51,423 nt of DNA from Woeseiaceae bacterium (GCA_030065985.1 JASJCM010000007.1:1-51423); one strand, 5' to 3'; shown: positions 37,156 to 46,648, numbered from the stretch's first letter. The notes: a model not told the origin generated them from the sequence alone. Made by a program: numbers and translations.

Positions 37156-38990
37156 ACTGCTTTGCCTCGCAACGATTCGATCTTGTCGACCAGCTCACCG
37201 ATCAGGAAGGGATGACCCGTGACCTTGGTAAAGGACTCAGGCTCGATGCAAAGCTTGTCCTTCAGCAGTGTGACGAGTTGGCCGTTGTTCATTTCAGGGA
37301 CGAGTATCTTGTCGAACTTCGCAAGCACCTCGCCAAGATTGGACGGAAACGGATTGAGGTGTCGCAAATGGACGAAGCTGGCACCCGTCTTCCGTGCGGC
37401 CTGGTAGATTGGCCCGTAGGTCGATCCCCATCCAACAACGACGACGTCACCGCACTCGGGCCCCGCCTCGATTTCCTGCTCGCCGATGTAGCTGGCAACG
37501 GCGTCGACTTTGTTGGCGCGCAACTCGGTCATGCGTTGGTGGTTGGCCGGATCGTAGGATATGTGGCCCGTCTCGCTATCGGATTCGAGACCGCCGATGC
37601 GATGCACGAGGCCCGGCATCCCAGGTGTGACCCAGGGTCGACCAAGGGACGTCTCGTCCCGCGAGAATGCTCGCCGCTGCGGACTGTCATCGGAGTCGGG
37701 TAGCGCATTCGTCTCGATCGCATCGTAGTCACTCATGCTCGGGACGCGCCAGGGCTCCGCTGCATTGGACAGGTAGCCGTCGGCCAACAGAATAACGGGC
37801 GTCATGTGTCGCAGCGCGATCCGGGTTGCCTCGATCGCCATGTCGAAGCACTCGCCCGAATTCGATGCGGCGAGTACGGGAATCGGCGTGTCCGCATTGC
37901 GGCCGTAAACGGCCTGGTAAAGATCGGATTGCTCGGTTTTGGTCGGCAGGCCCGTCGAGGGTCCGCCGCGCTGCCAGTTTACGATGACAAGTGGCAGCTC
38001 GGCGCTGACCGCCAGTCCCATCGCTTCAGTCTTCAGGGCGATACCGGGGCCCGAGCTCGACGTTACGCCGATCATGCCGCCATACGACGCACCGATTGCG
38101 GCGCAGATTGCCGCGATCTCGTCCTCGGCCTGGAACGTGCCGACGCCAAGTTCCTGGAGTCCGACCAGGCGGTGAAGCAGCGGTGAAGCCGGCGTGATCG
38201 GATAGGAACAAAACATGACTTCGCGATCGGCAAGCTCGCCGGCTGCGGCCAGTCCCAGGGCAAGCGCCTCCGCACCGGTAATGCTGCGATAGACGCCGGG
38301 AGCCATTTTCGCTTTTGGCAGATCAAATTGTGAGATGTTGGCCGACAGCTCGGCTGTTTCGCCAAAGGCATGTCCGGCATGCAATGCCTTGATATTGGCA
38401 TCGCGCATGGTCGGCTTACTTGCGAGGCGGCGATTGATCCAGGCCTCGATCGGACCGAGTTCGCGGTCAAACATCCATAACAACATGCCGAGCGCGTAGA
38501 AGTTTTTGCAGCGACCACCCTCCGACTTGCTCAGGCCAAACTCTTTAACCGCTTCGAGATTGAGGTGGCTGATGTCGGCTGCGACAACCTGGTAGTCGTT
38601 CAACGTGCCGTCTTCGCGCGGGTCGCTGTCGTAGCCGGCCTTGGCCAGGTTGCGTGGGGTGAAACCATCGTTATTGACGATGACCAGCGCGCCTTTCGCG
38701 ATCAGCGGCAGGCTGACTTTGAGAGCAGCCGGGTTGAACGCGACCAGTACCTGCGGCTCGTCACCAGCCGTCGTGATCGGCCCGCCGCCGAGGTTGATCT
38801 GGTAGGCCGAAACGCCGAAGGTCGTGCCCACTGGCGCACGGATTTCGGCCGGGTAATCGGGAAACGTCGCGAAATCCGAACCGGACAGTGCCGTGGAGAC
38901 CGCGAACTGCGACCCCATGAGCTGGATGCCGTCGCCGGAGTCCCCCGCGAGCCGCACGACGGTTGACTCTAATTGTTTGTTTTTACTCAC
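37152..38990 (-). CDS. korA: 2-oxoacid:ferredoxin oxidoreductase, fused gamma-alpha subunit
   Basis: A 612-residue subunit in which a gamma domain (residues 1-190, with RLAGDSGDGIQLMGSQFA) is fused to the alpha (ThDP-binding Pyr) domain (about 200-600, with FCSYPITPASPLLHRL and GVTSSSGPGIALKTEAMGLA). This fused form goes with the short KorB and is typical of aerobic bacteria such as mycobacteria. The start is GTG 38990. It is divergent from fdxA, whose ferredoxin is a plausible electron acceptor, across 138 bp containing a dyad. Confidence 0.93.
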   Translation of the reverse strand: MSKNKQLESTVVRLAGDSGDGIQLMGSQFAVSTALSGSDFATFPDYPAEIRAPVGTTFGVSAYQINLGGGPITTAGDEPQVLVAFNPAALKVSLPLIAKGALVIVNNDGFTPRNLAKAGYDSDPREDGTLNDYQVVAADISHLNLEAVKEFGLSKSEGGRCKNFYALGMLLWMFDRELGPIEAWINRRLASKPTMRDANIKALHAGHAFGETAELSANISQFDLPKAKMAPGVYRSITGAEALALGLAAAGELADREVMFCSYPITPASPLLHRLVGLQELGVGTFQAEDEIAAICAAIGASYGGMIGVTSSSGPGIALKTEAMGLAVSAELPLVIVNWQRGGPSTGLPTKTEQSDLYQAVYGRNADTPIPVLAASNSGECFDMAIEATRIALRHMTPVILLADGYLSNAAEPWRVPSMSDYDAIETNALPDSDDSPQRRAFSRDETSLGRPWVTPGMPGLVHRIGGLESDSETGHISYDPANHQRMTELRANKVDAVASYIGEQEIEAGPECGDVVVVGWGSTYGPIYQAARKTGASFVHLRHLNPFPSNLGEVLAKFDKILVPEMNNGQLVTLLKDKLCIEPESFTKVTGHPFLIGELVDKIESLRGKAV

Positions 38991-39032
38991 AAAAAACGTA
39001 TAGTGTCAGCTATTCGAGTCGAGAGTTTAGCG

Positions 39033-39050
39033 CAGTCGGCAGACCGACTG
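39033..39050. promoter_or_regulatory. Perfect dyad between korA and fdxA
   Basis: CAGTCGG-CAGA-CCGACTG, 7 bp each side, near the middle of the divergent region. It could be an operator serving both genes or a hairpin in the leader of either transcript. No promoter hexamer of good quality was found close to it. Confidence 0.4.
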
Positions 39051-39128
39051 ACATGCGGCAAAACACGTCTTGATTAGAGCGCCTACTTCGCATAGCGTAC
39101 GCGGTCGGGAAACAGAGGGTCACACCAC

Positions 39129-39452
39129 ATGACATTCGTTGTCACCGAAGCCTGTATCAAGTGCAAACTGACCGACTGCGTCGAGGTTTGTCCGGTTGAC
39201 TGTTTTCACGAGGGCCCAAACTTCCTCGTGATTGATCCGGATGAGTGCATCGATTGCACCTTGTGCGAACCCGAATGTCCGGTTGAGGCCATCTACTCCG
39301 AGGATGAGTTGCCCGCCGGGCAGGAGCAGTTCCTCGAGCTTAATGCCGAGCTCTCGCAAGAATGGCCCGTCATCACCGAGATGAAGGACCCGCCGGAGGA
39401 CGCCGATGAGTGGCGTGAAGTGAAGGACAAGCTTCAGTATCTCGAGCGGTAA
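39129..39452 (+). CDS. fdxA: 7Fe-8S ferredoxin
   Basis: A 107-residue ferredoxin of the Azotobacter FdI/FdxA type. The cysteine pattern C9, C17, C21 and C25 ([19 protein letters not shown]) and C40, C43, C46, C50 ([14 protein letters not shown]) provides one [3Fe-4S] and one [4Fe-4S] cluster; C12 is extra. The long C-terminal tail is normal for the type. It lies across from korAB and 15 bp before an esterase gene on the same strand. Confidence 0.97.
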   Translation: MTFVVTEACIKCKLTDCVEVCPVDCFHEGPNFLVIDPDECIDCTLCEPECPVEAIYSEDELPAGQEQFLELNAELSQEWPVITEMKDPPEDADEWREVKDKLQYLER

Positions 39453-39467
39453 CGGCGTGCGACCGGC

Positions 39468-40367
39468 ATGAGCAGTCTCAGAGCACGACTGATCCGGTCC
39501 CTGACCAGCCGCTACATCCGAAAGATTGATCTTGCCAATGCCGATGTCGGCAAGATGCGCAAGCGTCTCGACCAGATTGGCAGTCTCGGTCGCGTGGGCG
39601 CGCGTGTCGCGATTCAGCAAGACAAACTCTACGGGCTTAAAGTCGAGTGGTACCGGCCGCAGAACGCGCGGTCGGGAAAGATCCTCCTGTATCTACATGG
39701 CGGCGCCTTCGTTCTCGGCAGCTGCGATTCGCACCGCAAGCTCGTTACGCAGATAGCGCGCGCCGGCCTCATTGATGCTGTGCTGCCCGAGTACCGTCTC
39801 GCGCCCGAGCACCCGTACCCGGCCGGTCTCCAGGATTGTATCGGCGTGTATCGCGCACTCCTTGACTACGGTTACAACCCCGAGAACATCGTCGTTGCCG
39901 GCGACTCGGCGGGGGGCGGTCTCACGATGTCGCTGATGCTCGAGCTGCGGCATACGGGAGTGCCGCTCCCAGGCGCGGCCGTTCTGCTGTCCCCATTTCT
40001 CGATCTCACAGCCAGCGGTGAGTCGGTCACGACGCGAGTGGAACAGGAACCCTGGTTCAATCCGAATGACATCCACACCGTCATCAAGCACTACTGTCCT
40101 GATGAGGACCTCGAGAATCCGCTATTGTCACCGGTATTCGCGAATGTCGCAGGATTGCCGCCAACGCTTGTCCAGGTAGGCGACGACGAGATTCTCCTTA
40201 GTGACTCGGCGCGTATTGCCGAGAAGATGACAGAGGTTGGCGTCGACGTTGAGCTGCAGGTTTTTCCGGAAATGTGGCACGTTTTCCAGCTGTTCGTCGG
40301 CAAAATGCCGGAGAGTCGTGTCGCCATCGACAAGATTGGCGAGTTCATAGAGAATCGTTTTACCTGA
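39468..40367 (+). CDS. HSL-family alpha/beta hydrolase (esterase)
   Basis: A 299-residue esterase of the hormone-sensitive lipase group. The oxyanion HGGA (77-80), the nucleophile S147 in GDSAGGG, the acid in VGDDEILLSDS and the histidine in EMWHVFQLF form a full catalytic set. The YRLAPEHPYPAG block is diagnostic of the family. No signal peptide is seen. It follows fdxA by 15 bp and may be cotranscribed. Likely substrate: short-chain acyl esters. Confidence 0.92.
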   Translation: MSSLRARLIRSLTSRYIRKIDLANADVGKMRKRLDQIGSLGRVGARVAIQQDKLYGLKVEWYRPQNARSGKILLYLHGGAFVLGSCDSHRKLVTQIARAGLIDAVLPEYRLAPEHPYPAGLQDCIGVYRALLDYGYNPENIVVAGDSAGGGLTMSLMLELRHTGVPLPGAAVLLSPFLDLTASGESVTTRVEQEPWFNPNDIHTVIKHYCPDEDLENPLLSPVFANVAGLPPTLVQVGDDEILLSDSARIAEKMTEVGVDVELQVFPEMWHVFQLFVGKMPESRVAIDKIGEFIENRFT

Positions 40368-40412
40368 GATCGTCGCCGACCGTCGATGATTCAAACCGGA
40401 CATGGAGATGGG

Positions 40413-40910
40413 ATGACTCGATCGCAAATCGCCGTTTTCGTTTTCTTGGCAACGCTGTCCACGTCCTCGGGCGCGGGGCCAACCGCGGACACGATAGAAG
40501 AACTCAAGGCATGTGCGCGAATTACAGAGCAGGAAGCGCGCTTCGCTTGTTACGACGAGCTTGGTAAACGCGTTCTCCGCCAGGAAACTGCCGAAAGCAA
40601 TCCGGCGCAAGAGAGTCCGCTTCAGACAGAAGCGCAAACGGCTACTACAACAGTCGTTGAGCCGCTACCCGATGATCTTGGCAGCAAGAATGAAATTCAG
40701 TATGCGGCTTCGGTCACGTCGTGCAAGCAGGGCCTCCACGGCGATTGGTTCTTCTTTTTCGAAAATGGCCAGGTCTGGAAGCAAGTAAACAATCGCAACA
40801 TTCGTTTCAAGGAATGCGAATTCGATGTGACGATAACGAAGGACAGGTTTGGCTATAAGATGCGGATAGACGCTGAAGATCGGACCATCCGTGTGAAACG
40901 CAATCGATAG
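40413..40910 (+). CDS. Secreted VasI-like protein
   Basis: A 165-residue protein with a signal peptide (QIAVFVFLATLSTSSGA) and the pattern CARITEQEARFACYDELGKRVL seen in VasI/type VI secretion accessory-like proteins and in many stand-alone secreted proteins. The C-terminal half is beta-rich, with two cysteines (CKQG, CEF). No type VI genes are nearby, so that link is only by resemblance. ATG 40413 has GGAG 5 nt upstream. Confidence 0.75.
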   Translation: MTRSQIAVFVFLATLSTSSGAGPTADTIEELKACARITEQEARFACYDELGKRVLRQETAESNPAQESPLQTEAQTATTTVVEPLPDDLGSKNEIQYAASVTSCKQGLHGDWFFFFENGQVWKQVNNRNIRFKECEFDVTITKDRFGYKMRIDAEDRTIRVKRNR

Positions 40911-40959
40911 GTCGCGTGCGGGGCGCACGCCATCGCCGCGCTAAGCCTCTGCTTGATCC

Positions 40960-42327
40960 TCAGAAAACGTTCTGTTTCTGCGAGTCGTCGTACATCTTCG
41001 TCAGGAACGAACGAATCGCAGGCTCCGCTTCCTCTCTGGTCATGAGCTTCTGCTTCTCGAGCACAGCCGCCATATCCTTGATTGAGCGACGGCCGTCAAT
41101 CAGCGACATAATGAACGAGTAGATCTGCGTCGTCATGGCCTGTTGCCGGAATGACGCAGTCGCAGGCACCGGATCTTTGCCTGTCACGAGCCAGTCGGGC
41201 AGGGCCTTGTAGCGCTCCGGCTTCTTCGCGTTCCGCTCCTTGTACGCCGAGAACGTGAACACACGTTCCTGGCGGCCGTGGCGGCTGGCCGGAGAGTCCA
41301 TGTAGGGGATCGTGGCCTGCGATACATACGGATCTGAGAAGCCGCTTTCCGCAACGATCGCCTTTACTTCTTCCGGGCTGTAACACTGTGACTGGCGCGG
41401 TGAGTGAAACGACAGCGATCCGAAGTTGATCCACCGACCCTCTTTATTAAGCAGCCGATTGATGCGGGCCGCGAAGACCGGCAAATCGTCGGTAATGACG
41501 TCGATAAGCCAGGGTGTGACGATCGTGTCGAAGGACTTTTCCGGGAAAGGCGGTCGCAACGCATCGCCGAGCACTAGGTGAAAGCTGTCGTCGACCGGCT
41601 CCGGGGCAGCAAGCTTGCGCAGCACGGCATCGTCTTCAAGCGCCAGCGGCGCGATCGGGAATTCGTAGAGATTGAGTTTTTCTCCGCTGGTCACGGTCTT
41701 CGCAACGAGTAGCAGCAGCGGGTTGAAGTCCATTGCAACGGTCGTGTTGCAGTCGAGAATCGTATGGATGTCGTAGGCGAGGCGTCCTGCGCCGGCGCCG
41801 AGCACGAGGACGTTGCCCAGTTCCGCATGATCGTGGAGTACGGCCTGTACCTGATTCAGCGATGCAGTATTCTCCTCGTCGCCCCAGGCCCAGTCCCGGT
41901 GGATGTTGGCGTAGTAGGTTTGCAGGCCCTGGTCCGAAGGCAGGCGCGTCCGCAATGCCAGGTAGCTTTCCGCGGTGCCCTGCAGGGACTGCACGTCGAC
42001 GGGGCGCAGCAGCTTCGCCAGTTTGCGGCGATGGGAATCGACGCATTTCCTGTAGCGCTCTACGCGACGTTTGGCGAGCTGCGACAACGCCTTGCTCTTG
42101 AGTTCCTGCTCGAGTGTTGTGACTTCCTGGCTCAGCTTCTGCAATGCGAACTGCAGTCGTCCGCGCCACTCGCCGAGCGTCGCCTCCGGCGCAGCGAACA
42201 TCCAGGGGATGTCGCCAATCATCGGGAAGTCGGTCTTGCACGCTTTGCAGTGAAAACCGCTGGCAGTGGTTTCGAGCGGCGCGTTGTCACAGCGTGGGCA
42301 GGCTAGAAGGGCAGTAAGGTCCGTCAT
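40960..42327 (-). CDS. Zinc-ribbon methyltransferase of the N2227/carnosine-type
   Basis: A 455-residue fusion. A Trm112-like zinc ribbon (C10, C13, C27, C30) is followed by a basic coiled-coil segment (about 58-110). The class I SAM-methyltransferase core has motif I VLVLGAGAGRLAYDI (173-187), the N2227-like AMDFNPLLLLVAK, the acidic LGDALRPPF and VTPWLIDVI. The C-terminal part (about 385-455, IYSFIMSLIDGRRSIKDMAAVLEKQ) resembles a PqqD-like winged domain. The N2227 family includes carnosine N-methyltransferase; the substrate here is unknown. The start lies 18 bp beyond the T-run of the cytochrome operon's terminator. Confidence 0.85.
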   Translation of the reverse strand: MTDLTALLACPRCDNAPLETTASGFHCKACKTDFPMIGDIPWMFAAPEATLGEWRGRLQFALQKLSQEVTTLEQELKSKALSQLAKRRVERYRKCVDSHRRKLAKLLRPVDVQSLQGTAESYLALRTRLPSDQGLQTYYANIHRDWAWGDEENTASLNQVQAVLHDHAELGNVLVLGAGAGRLAYDIHTILDCNTTVAMDFNPLLLLVAKTVTSGEKLNLYEFPIAPLALEDDAVLRKLAAPEPVDDSFHLVLGDALRPPFPEKSFDTIVTPWLIDVITDDLPVFAARINRLLNKEGRWINFGSLSFHSPRQSQCYSPEEVKAIVAESGFSDPYVSQATIPYMDSPASRHGRQERVFTFSAYKERNAKKPERYKALPDWLVTGKDPVPATASFRQQAMTTQIYSFIMSLIDGRRSIKDMAAVLEKQKLMTREEAEPAIRSFLTKMYDDSQKQNVF

Positions 42328-42345
42328 GGCTGGGCATTATGCATC

Positions 42346-42380
42346 AAAAAAAACGGCCAGCCGAAGGGAGCGGCTGGCCG
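42346..42380 (-). terminator. Rho-independent terminator of the haem-protein operon
   Basis: CGGCCAGCCG and CGGCTGGCCG form a perfect 10-bp stem with a 7-nt loop. Read leftward, it is followed directly by eight T. It ends the operon 47845-42420. Confidence 0.95.
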
Positions 42381-42419
42381 TGTTTGGTGCTGTGCTCGCG
42401 CACAGCGGTATAGCCGTAG

Positions 42420-44030
42420 CTATACGGGGTTGGCAATTGTGCCGTTAACGATCGGTGCGAAAGCCGTGAGGCTATCGAGATCGCTACCCAGACCGTGGCT
42501 AATGCCGAGGGACTGGTAGAGTGCGTTGAACTGTCCCTGTTCGCCGTGCAGCGCCATGTAGTTGAGAACGACGGAGTTGACGAGCAGGTTGACGTTGTTG
42601 GCCATCGGCGTTGCAGCGCGCATGACAGAGCCGTCAGCGCTCATCGCGCCGATCTGCTGATGCAGTGCCTGCTCTTCCGGTGTGCCACCGAGGAGATTCG
42701 GTCGCCCGTTCGGGTTGTACACGAGGAAGAACGAGCCGGCGGTCGATGAGTTGTCACTCGTCCATTCGCCCTTGCCGCGGCCGTCAGCCGAGTTGTCGAT
42801 TGCGCCGTTCGAGGACAGTGACCCGTCACTGAATACGTACAGCATGAGGGGTTTGCCCAGACGAGCCGCGTACTCGAGACAGGCGCCCATGCACTGACCG
42901 GCGCGGAAGTCTTTCACTTCGCCCTCGGCACGTGCACCGCCGTGGTAGTCGTAACCACCCATCTCGACGGTACCGGCGCCAGCGAAGCCGTTCATGACGA
43001 GTTTCATGACCGATGCGGTCTTCTGGAACTCGCGAGCATCGCGGTTGCCGCCGAAGAACTCAGCGCTCGTGAAGATGCCGGCGGCATCATCAACGATCAT
43101 CTGATCAAGGCCAGGGTCGATCGGCGTACCGCCGAAGCGGTCAGCAATATCTGCCGCCTTGAGGTAGCCGCAACGTACTGCGCGATCGATGTCCGCATCG
43201 CGGCTAACGAGCGTTTCGACATTGAGCATCTTCTCGTCCGACAGGCGATAGATCGACTCCATAACCTTGGTCGCGTCTTCCTTCGACAGAATACCGACGA
43301 GGTCACCCGTGTCGACGAGGTTGACGACGTCACTCGGACGATCAACCTTGGTCGGGCGCAGCTCAGGATCGAACAGTGCCGCGGGCAGCATCGAGTTGCC
43401 ACCAGAGTCCGAGTTCTCGGAACCAGCCAGCGTCAGGATCGAGCCCTTGGAGCCAGCCAGTGCGATGCCGTACATCGGGTTATGCGGGTTGTTGCCCGTA
43501 TCGTTGTCCGAACGTGCCGGAATCACAGCACCATTGATATTGGCCGCCGTCGTCGGGCTCACTCTCGACAGGATGCCGCGTCGGAACGCGCTGTCGAAGT
43601 GGAAGCCGAGGCCGAGGTCGAAGTTCGCGTACGGGTTGCCGGCTGCGTCGTTCAGTCCGGGGACCATGTCGCCCGGCAGGCCCATCTTCTCGTAGCCCTG
43701 CGTGCTCAGGAAATCGGTCTGACCCCCCTGCTGACCGACCAGGACGTTGGAGTTGGCGATGTTCACACCACCGGCCAGGTCGAAGCAGATGAACGGGATT
43801 TTGCCCGCACCGTCCGTGATCTGGCAGGGGTTGGCACGCAGCGCGTCCAGGTCCGGCGACAGATCAGCGAGGGCATTGCGCGGATTCAGCAGCGGTGCAA
43901 TACCGCCGACCGTGAAGGCCGCGCCGCTCAGGAAGCCCTGCGACAAGAACTGTCGTCTCGTGACAGGACGCGGATGATCTGCGTGAAGCAGCGGCAAATC
44001 CCAATTGCCTTTGTCTCGTTTCATAGTCAT
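42420..44030 (-). CDS. Tat-exported DUF1501-like protein
   Basis: A 536-residue periplasmic protein. The twin-arginine signal TRRQFLSQGFLSGAAFTVGG is followed by a mature domain resembling DUF1501/sulfatase-like proteins that occur beside haem proteins in planctomycetes and marine gammaproteobacteria. Conserved-looking blocks are IPFICFDLAGGVNIANSNVL, NPHNPMYGIALAGSKGSILT, GGYDYHGGARAEGEVKDFRAG and KPLMLYVFSDGSLSSNG. No CxxCH haem site is present. ATG 44030 is used with AGGAA upstream; ATG 44024 is also possible. It lies 29 bp downstream of the dihaem lipoprotein and ends the operon. Confidence 0.78.
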   Translation of the reverse strand: MTMKRDKGNWDLPLLHADHPRPVTRRQFLSQGFLSGAAFTVGGIAPLLNPRNALADLSPDLDALRANPCQITDGAGKIPFICFDLAGGVNIANSNVLVGQQGGQTDFLSTQGYEKMGLPGDMVPGLNDAAGNPYANFDLGLGFHFDSAFRRGILSRVSPTTAANINGAVIPARSDNDTGNNPHNPMYGIALAGSKGSILTLAGSENSDSGGNSMLPAALFDPELRPTKVDRPSDVVNLVDTGDLVGILSKEDATKVMESIYRLSDEKMLNVETLVSRDADIDRAVRCGYLKAADIADRFGGTPIDPGLDQMIVDDAAGIFTSAEFFGGNRDAREFQKTASVMKLVMNGFAGAGTVEMGGYDYHGGARAEGEVKDFRAGQCMGACLEYAARLGKPLMLYVFSDGSLSSNGAIDNSADGRGKGEWTSDNSSTAGSFFLVYNPNGRPNLLGGTPEEQALHQQIGAMSADGSVMRAATPMANNVNLLVNSVVLNYMALHGEQGQFNALYQSLGISHGLGSDLDSLTAFAPIVNGTIANPV

Positions 44031-44059
44031 CTCAGTAAGTTCCTTCTTTAGTCCTGTCG

Positions 44060-46636
44060 TTATTGAACCAGCGTGACCGCGCTGCCAAGCATCGAGGCAC
44101 ATACGCCTTTCGCGATAGCACGCGTGTCACTGGGGCCTGCAAGCAGGCGGTCAATGAGGTTGCTCGGACGCAGCCCGGCACCCGGGAACGAAGCCAGTTC
44201 GCCATGGATCGCCGTGTAGCTCGGCTGCGACATGATCTGCTGGTCGGTCGAGTTATGACCTGCAGCACGAGCGATCAGCGGCTCGACGAATGTGTCGCGG
44301 TTGCCAACGCTGAATGCGGTCGCTGCGGGCTGCGAGAAGAAGCTGCTCGGCCAGATCGTCGAGTCCTCTACGGCCGCATCGCAGTACTGGATAGCCAGCT
44401 GAGCGATCGCAACCTGGTGCGAGGACAGGAACGTGGCCGGGTCTTCTACCGCAGGCAGTGACTGACGCAGCTCCTGGTAGGCCTCATCCACGAGGAAGAC
44501 GCCACCGCGCTGGTAGTTCACACGATCGACGCTAGTGATCCATGCATACGTTGCATCGATCTCGTCAAACGTCTTCACACCAACATCCGAAGTCTGTTCC
44601 TCGGCCGTCGCGACGTAGTTGGATTCAACCAGCATCGGGAGCTCGGCACGGTTGAACAGCACACCGTTGAGGTTATCGAACGTCAGGAAGAACACGTCGT
44701 CGGCCGGGCCAAGCCCCAGTGGCAGGATCGCGCCGAGGTCTGACAACGGCTGACCAAGCTCACCGACAGTGGGCGCAGCCATATCGAGGTTCTGGACGAG
44801 GTTCGCGTAGCTCTGGCCAACCTCGACTTCGAGGCCGTTCATTGCGAAGCGCATGCCTTCGAGCGTCACCGGCTGCGGCGCGGAGCCGTCCAGCGTGATG
44901 AAGTGCGGCTTGTCGAACAGGTACGCGTACGTGTCGAACTGCTGTGCCTCAAAGAGGATGTAAGCGTTCTGCGCGTCCGCCGGCAATCCGATGCGCTCGG
45001 AAACGTCGAACAGCAGGTAGAAGCGTTCGCCGACACCCGCGTCGAAGTTCTGCTGAATCTGTTCCTGGGTCAGCGCGCGACGGTGAACCGCGGCGAGGCG
45101 GAAGACACCTTCCCACGTGGCGTCGCTCGAGGCCTCGTTACCAAGTACCAGGGCGAAATTGTCTTGCCACGGAATCAGCGTGCCACCCGGGACCGGGTCG
45201 GTCTGCGTGACGAGGTTACCGTTCACGTAGATACGACGACCGTCGATCGGGTTATACGTTGCGACAACGTGCTGCAGCGTCGCTTGCAGGACTTCGTCAG
45301 CGTCCGGTGTGGACAGCTGCGGGTCACCGTTAAGCGTCGTCAGCGGGTTGCCATCGGCATCTTCGGCGTTTGTGCGCAGCAGGAAGTCATAGTTATAGAG
45401 CGTCTGCTGCAGCGCGAAGTTACGCGAGTTCTGGCCGGCCGAGTAGGTCACGATACGTGCCATCTCCTGCGTGACATTGGCCGGTACGACCCAGGCCTCG
45501 ATCGAGAATTCACCCGACTCGACGAGAACGTCATGCAGTTTCTTACTGGCGACCGTCGAACCCTGCGCCTTACCAGCGCCCTGCGCCATGTCATAGCCGA
45601 TCGTGATTCCCCAGCCACCGTACCAGGTGACGTCGCCCGAGAGGTTCAGGTCGATCGCCGGATCGACACCACTTGAATCAAAGGCGACCGTGCCGCTGCC
45701 CGTCTTGAACTCCCAGAGTGCGATCTGGTCGTTCTCGTAGCGGTTACCGCCCGAGGCGAGCGTGCCGTCGATAAGGCGAACACCCTTCGAGTAGATCAGG
45801 CTCGGGTCGACTGCCGTCGGGGTGAGACTGCCAATGAAAGCGTTGACTGCGGCCAGCATCTGAGCGCCGGAAGTCGCACAGTCGTTGTTCCAGCAGTTGT
45901 GCGCCTCACCGCCCTGTGCGCCCGGCGATACCTTGATCACGAAGCGCGAATCGACTGCCGCGTTGAGGTTGATCTTCGACTTCGCTGCTTCGTAAGCACT
46001 CGCGACATCAGGATCCGCGAAGTACGGCTGCTGCGGCGTCGCCGACTGTGAGCTGTGACAGCCCGCGCAGTACTGCGCGAGGATCGGTCCGTGAATGTGC
46101 TGCTGGAACAGCGCCGGATCGGTCGGGAAGCTCATGAACGGTTGCTGGCCCGGATCGATATCATCCGGAGGCGTCAGTACGATCTGGCGACCGCCGCCAC
46201 CGACGGTGCCGATCCAGTTCTCGATCCAGGTCGTCATGATCGTGCCGCAAACAGCAGGGTCTGCAACCCAGCAGTTATGGCCTGTCGGCGGCGTAGCGAC
46301 TTTCTCTACGATACGCGAGAGAGACGGCTGGCCGCGGTTGATGACGCCTGCGGCCTCGTCATAGGCCATGTTGACGTCGTCGTGACGAACGAACATCGGA
46401 GTCTGGCCCACTGTCTCGTTGTGGCAAGCGCCGCAACGATCCGATGTGCGGGCGTTGCTCCAGAATTCCTGCTGGAACTTGAGGACGTCACCATCACGCG
46501 CTACGGGGCCCGTGTACGGCGCGTCGCCATTGTTGCCAGTATTTGGCGGTGCCGGCAGCTCCGTCGTCTGTGCTCCGCCGCCACAGGCGGAAAGCACGAA
46601 GCTGGCCAGTACAGCAATTCCAATTGCTCTGATCAT
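44060..46636 (-). CDS. Dihaem lipoprotein with LamG-like domain
   Basis: An 858-residue predicted outer-membrane or periplasmic lipoprotein. Lipobox LSAC gives Cys18. Two haem c sites are CGACH (C68, C71, H72) and CAGCH (C190, C193, H194). Each is followed by a GHNCW/AHNCW-type block with further Cys and a Met (CGTIMTTW, CATSGAQM), which may be the distal ligand, so the N-terminal 270 residues are a tandem repeat. A concanavalin/LamG-like jelly-roll domain follows (about 305-505, with SIEAWVVPANV and RRIYVNGNLV), then a C-terminal domain with no clear match. Middle gene of the operon, 12 nt after the 46649 gene. Confidence 0.85.
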   Translation of the reverse strand: MIRAIGIAVLASFVLSACGGGAQTTELPAPPNTGNNGDAPYTGPVARDGDVLKFQQEFWSNARTSDRCGACHNETVGQTPMFVRHDDVNMAYDEAAGVINRGQPSLSRIVEKVATPPTGHNCWVADPAVCGTIMTTWIENWIGTVGGGGRQIVLTPPDDIDPGQQPFMSFPTDPALFQQHIHGPILAQYCAGCHSSQSATPQQPYFADPDVASAYEAAKSKINLNAAVDSRFVIKVSPGAQGGEAHNCWNNDCATSGAQMLAAVNAFIGSLTPTAVDPSLIYSKGVRLIDGTLASGGNRYENDQIALWEFKTGSGTVAFDSSGVDPAIDLNLSGDVTWYGGWGITIGYDMAQGAGKAQGSTVASKKLHDVLVESGEFSIEAWVVPANVTQEMARIVTYSAGQNSRNFALQQTLYNYDFLLRTNAEDADGNPLTTLNGDPQLSTPDADEVLQATLQHVVATYNPIDGRRIYVNGNLVTQTDPVPGGTLIPWQDNFALVLGNEASSDATWEGVFRLAAVHRRALTQEQIQQNFDAGVGERFYLLFDVSERIGLPADAQNAYILFEAQQFDTYAYLFDKPHFITLDGSAPQPVTLEGMRFAMNGLEVEVGQSYANLVQNLDMAAPTVGELGQPLSDLGAILPLGLGPADDVFFLTFDNLNGVLFNRAELPMLVESNYVATAEEQTSDVGVKTFDEIDATYAWITSVDRVNYQRGGVFLVDEAYQELRQSLPAVEDPATFLSSHQVAIAQLAIQYCDAAVEDSTIWPSSFFSQPAATAFSVGNRDTFVEPLIARAAGHNSTDQQIMSQPSYTAIHGELASFPGAGLRPSNLIDRLLAGPSDTRAIAKGVCASMLGSAVTLVQ

Positions 46637-46648
46637 TGTTATGCCTCC

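Noticed and set aside
39468-40367. Esterase as a member of the KorAB pathway
   Set aside because: Position after fdxA is the only link; the HSL-type catalytic set gives no connection to 2-oxoacid oxidation.
42942-44051. A 369-codon open frame opposite the DUF1501-like gene
   Set aside because: It is antisense to a gene with a clear Tat signal and a following terminator; the product has no recognisable feature or ribosome-binding site.
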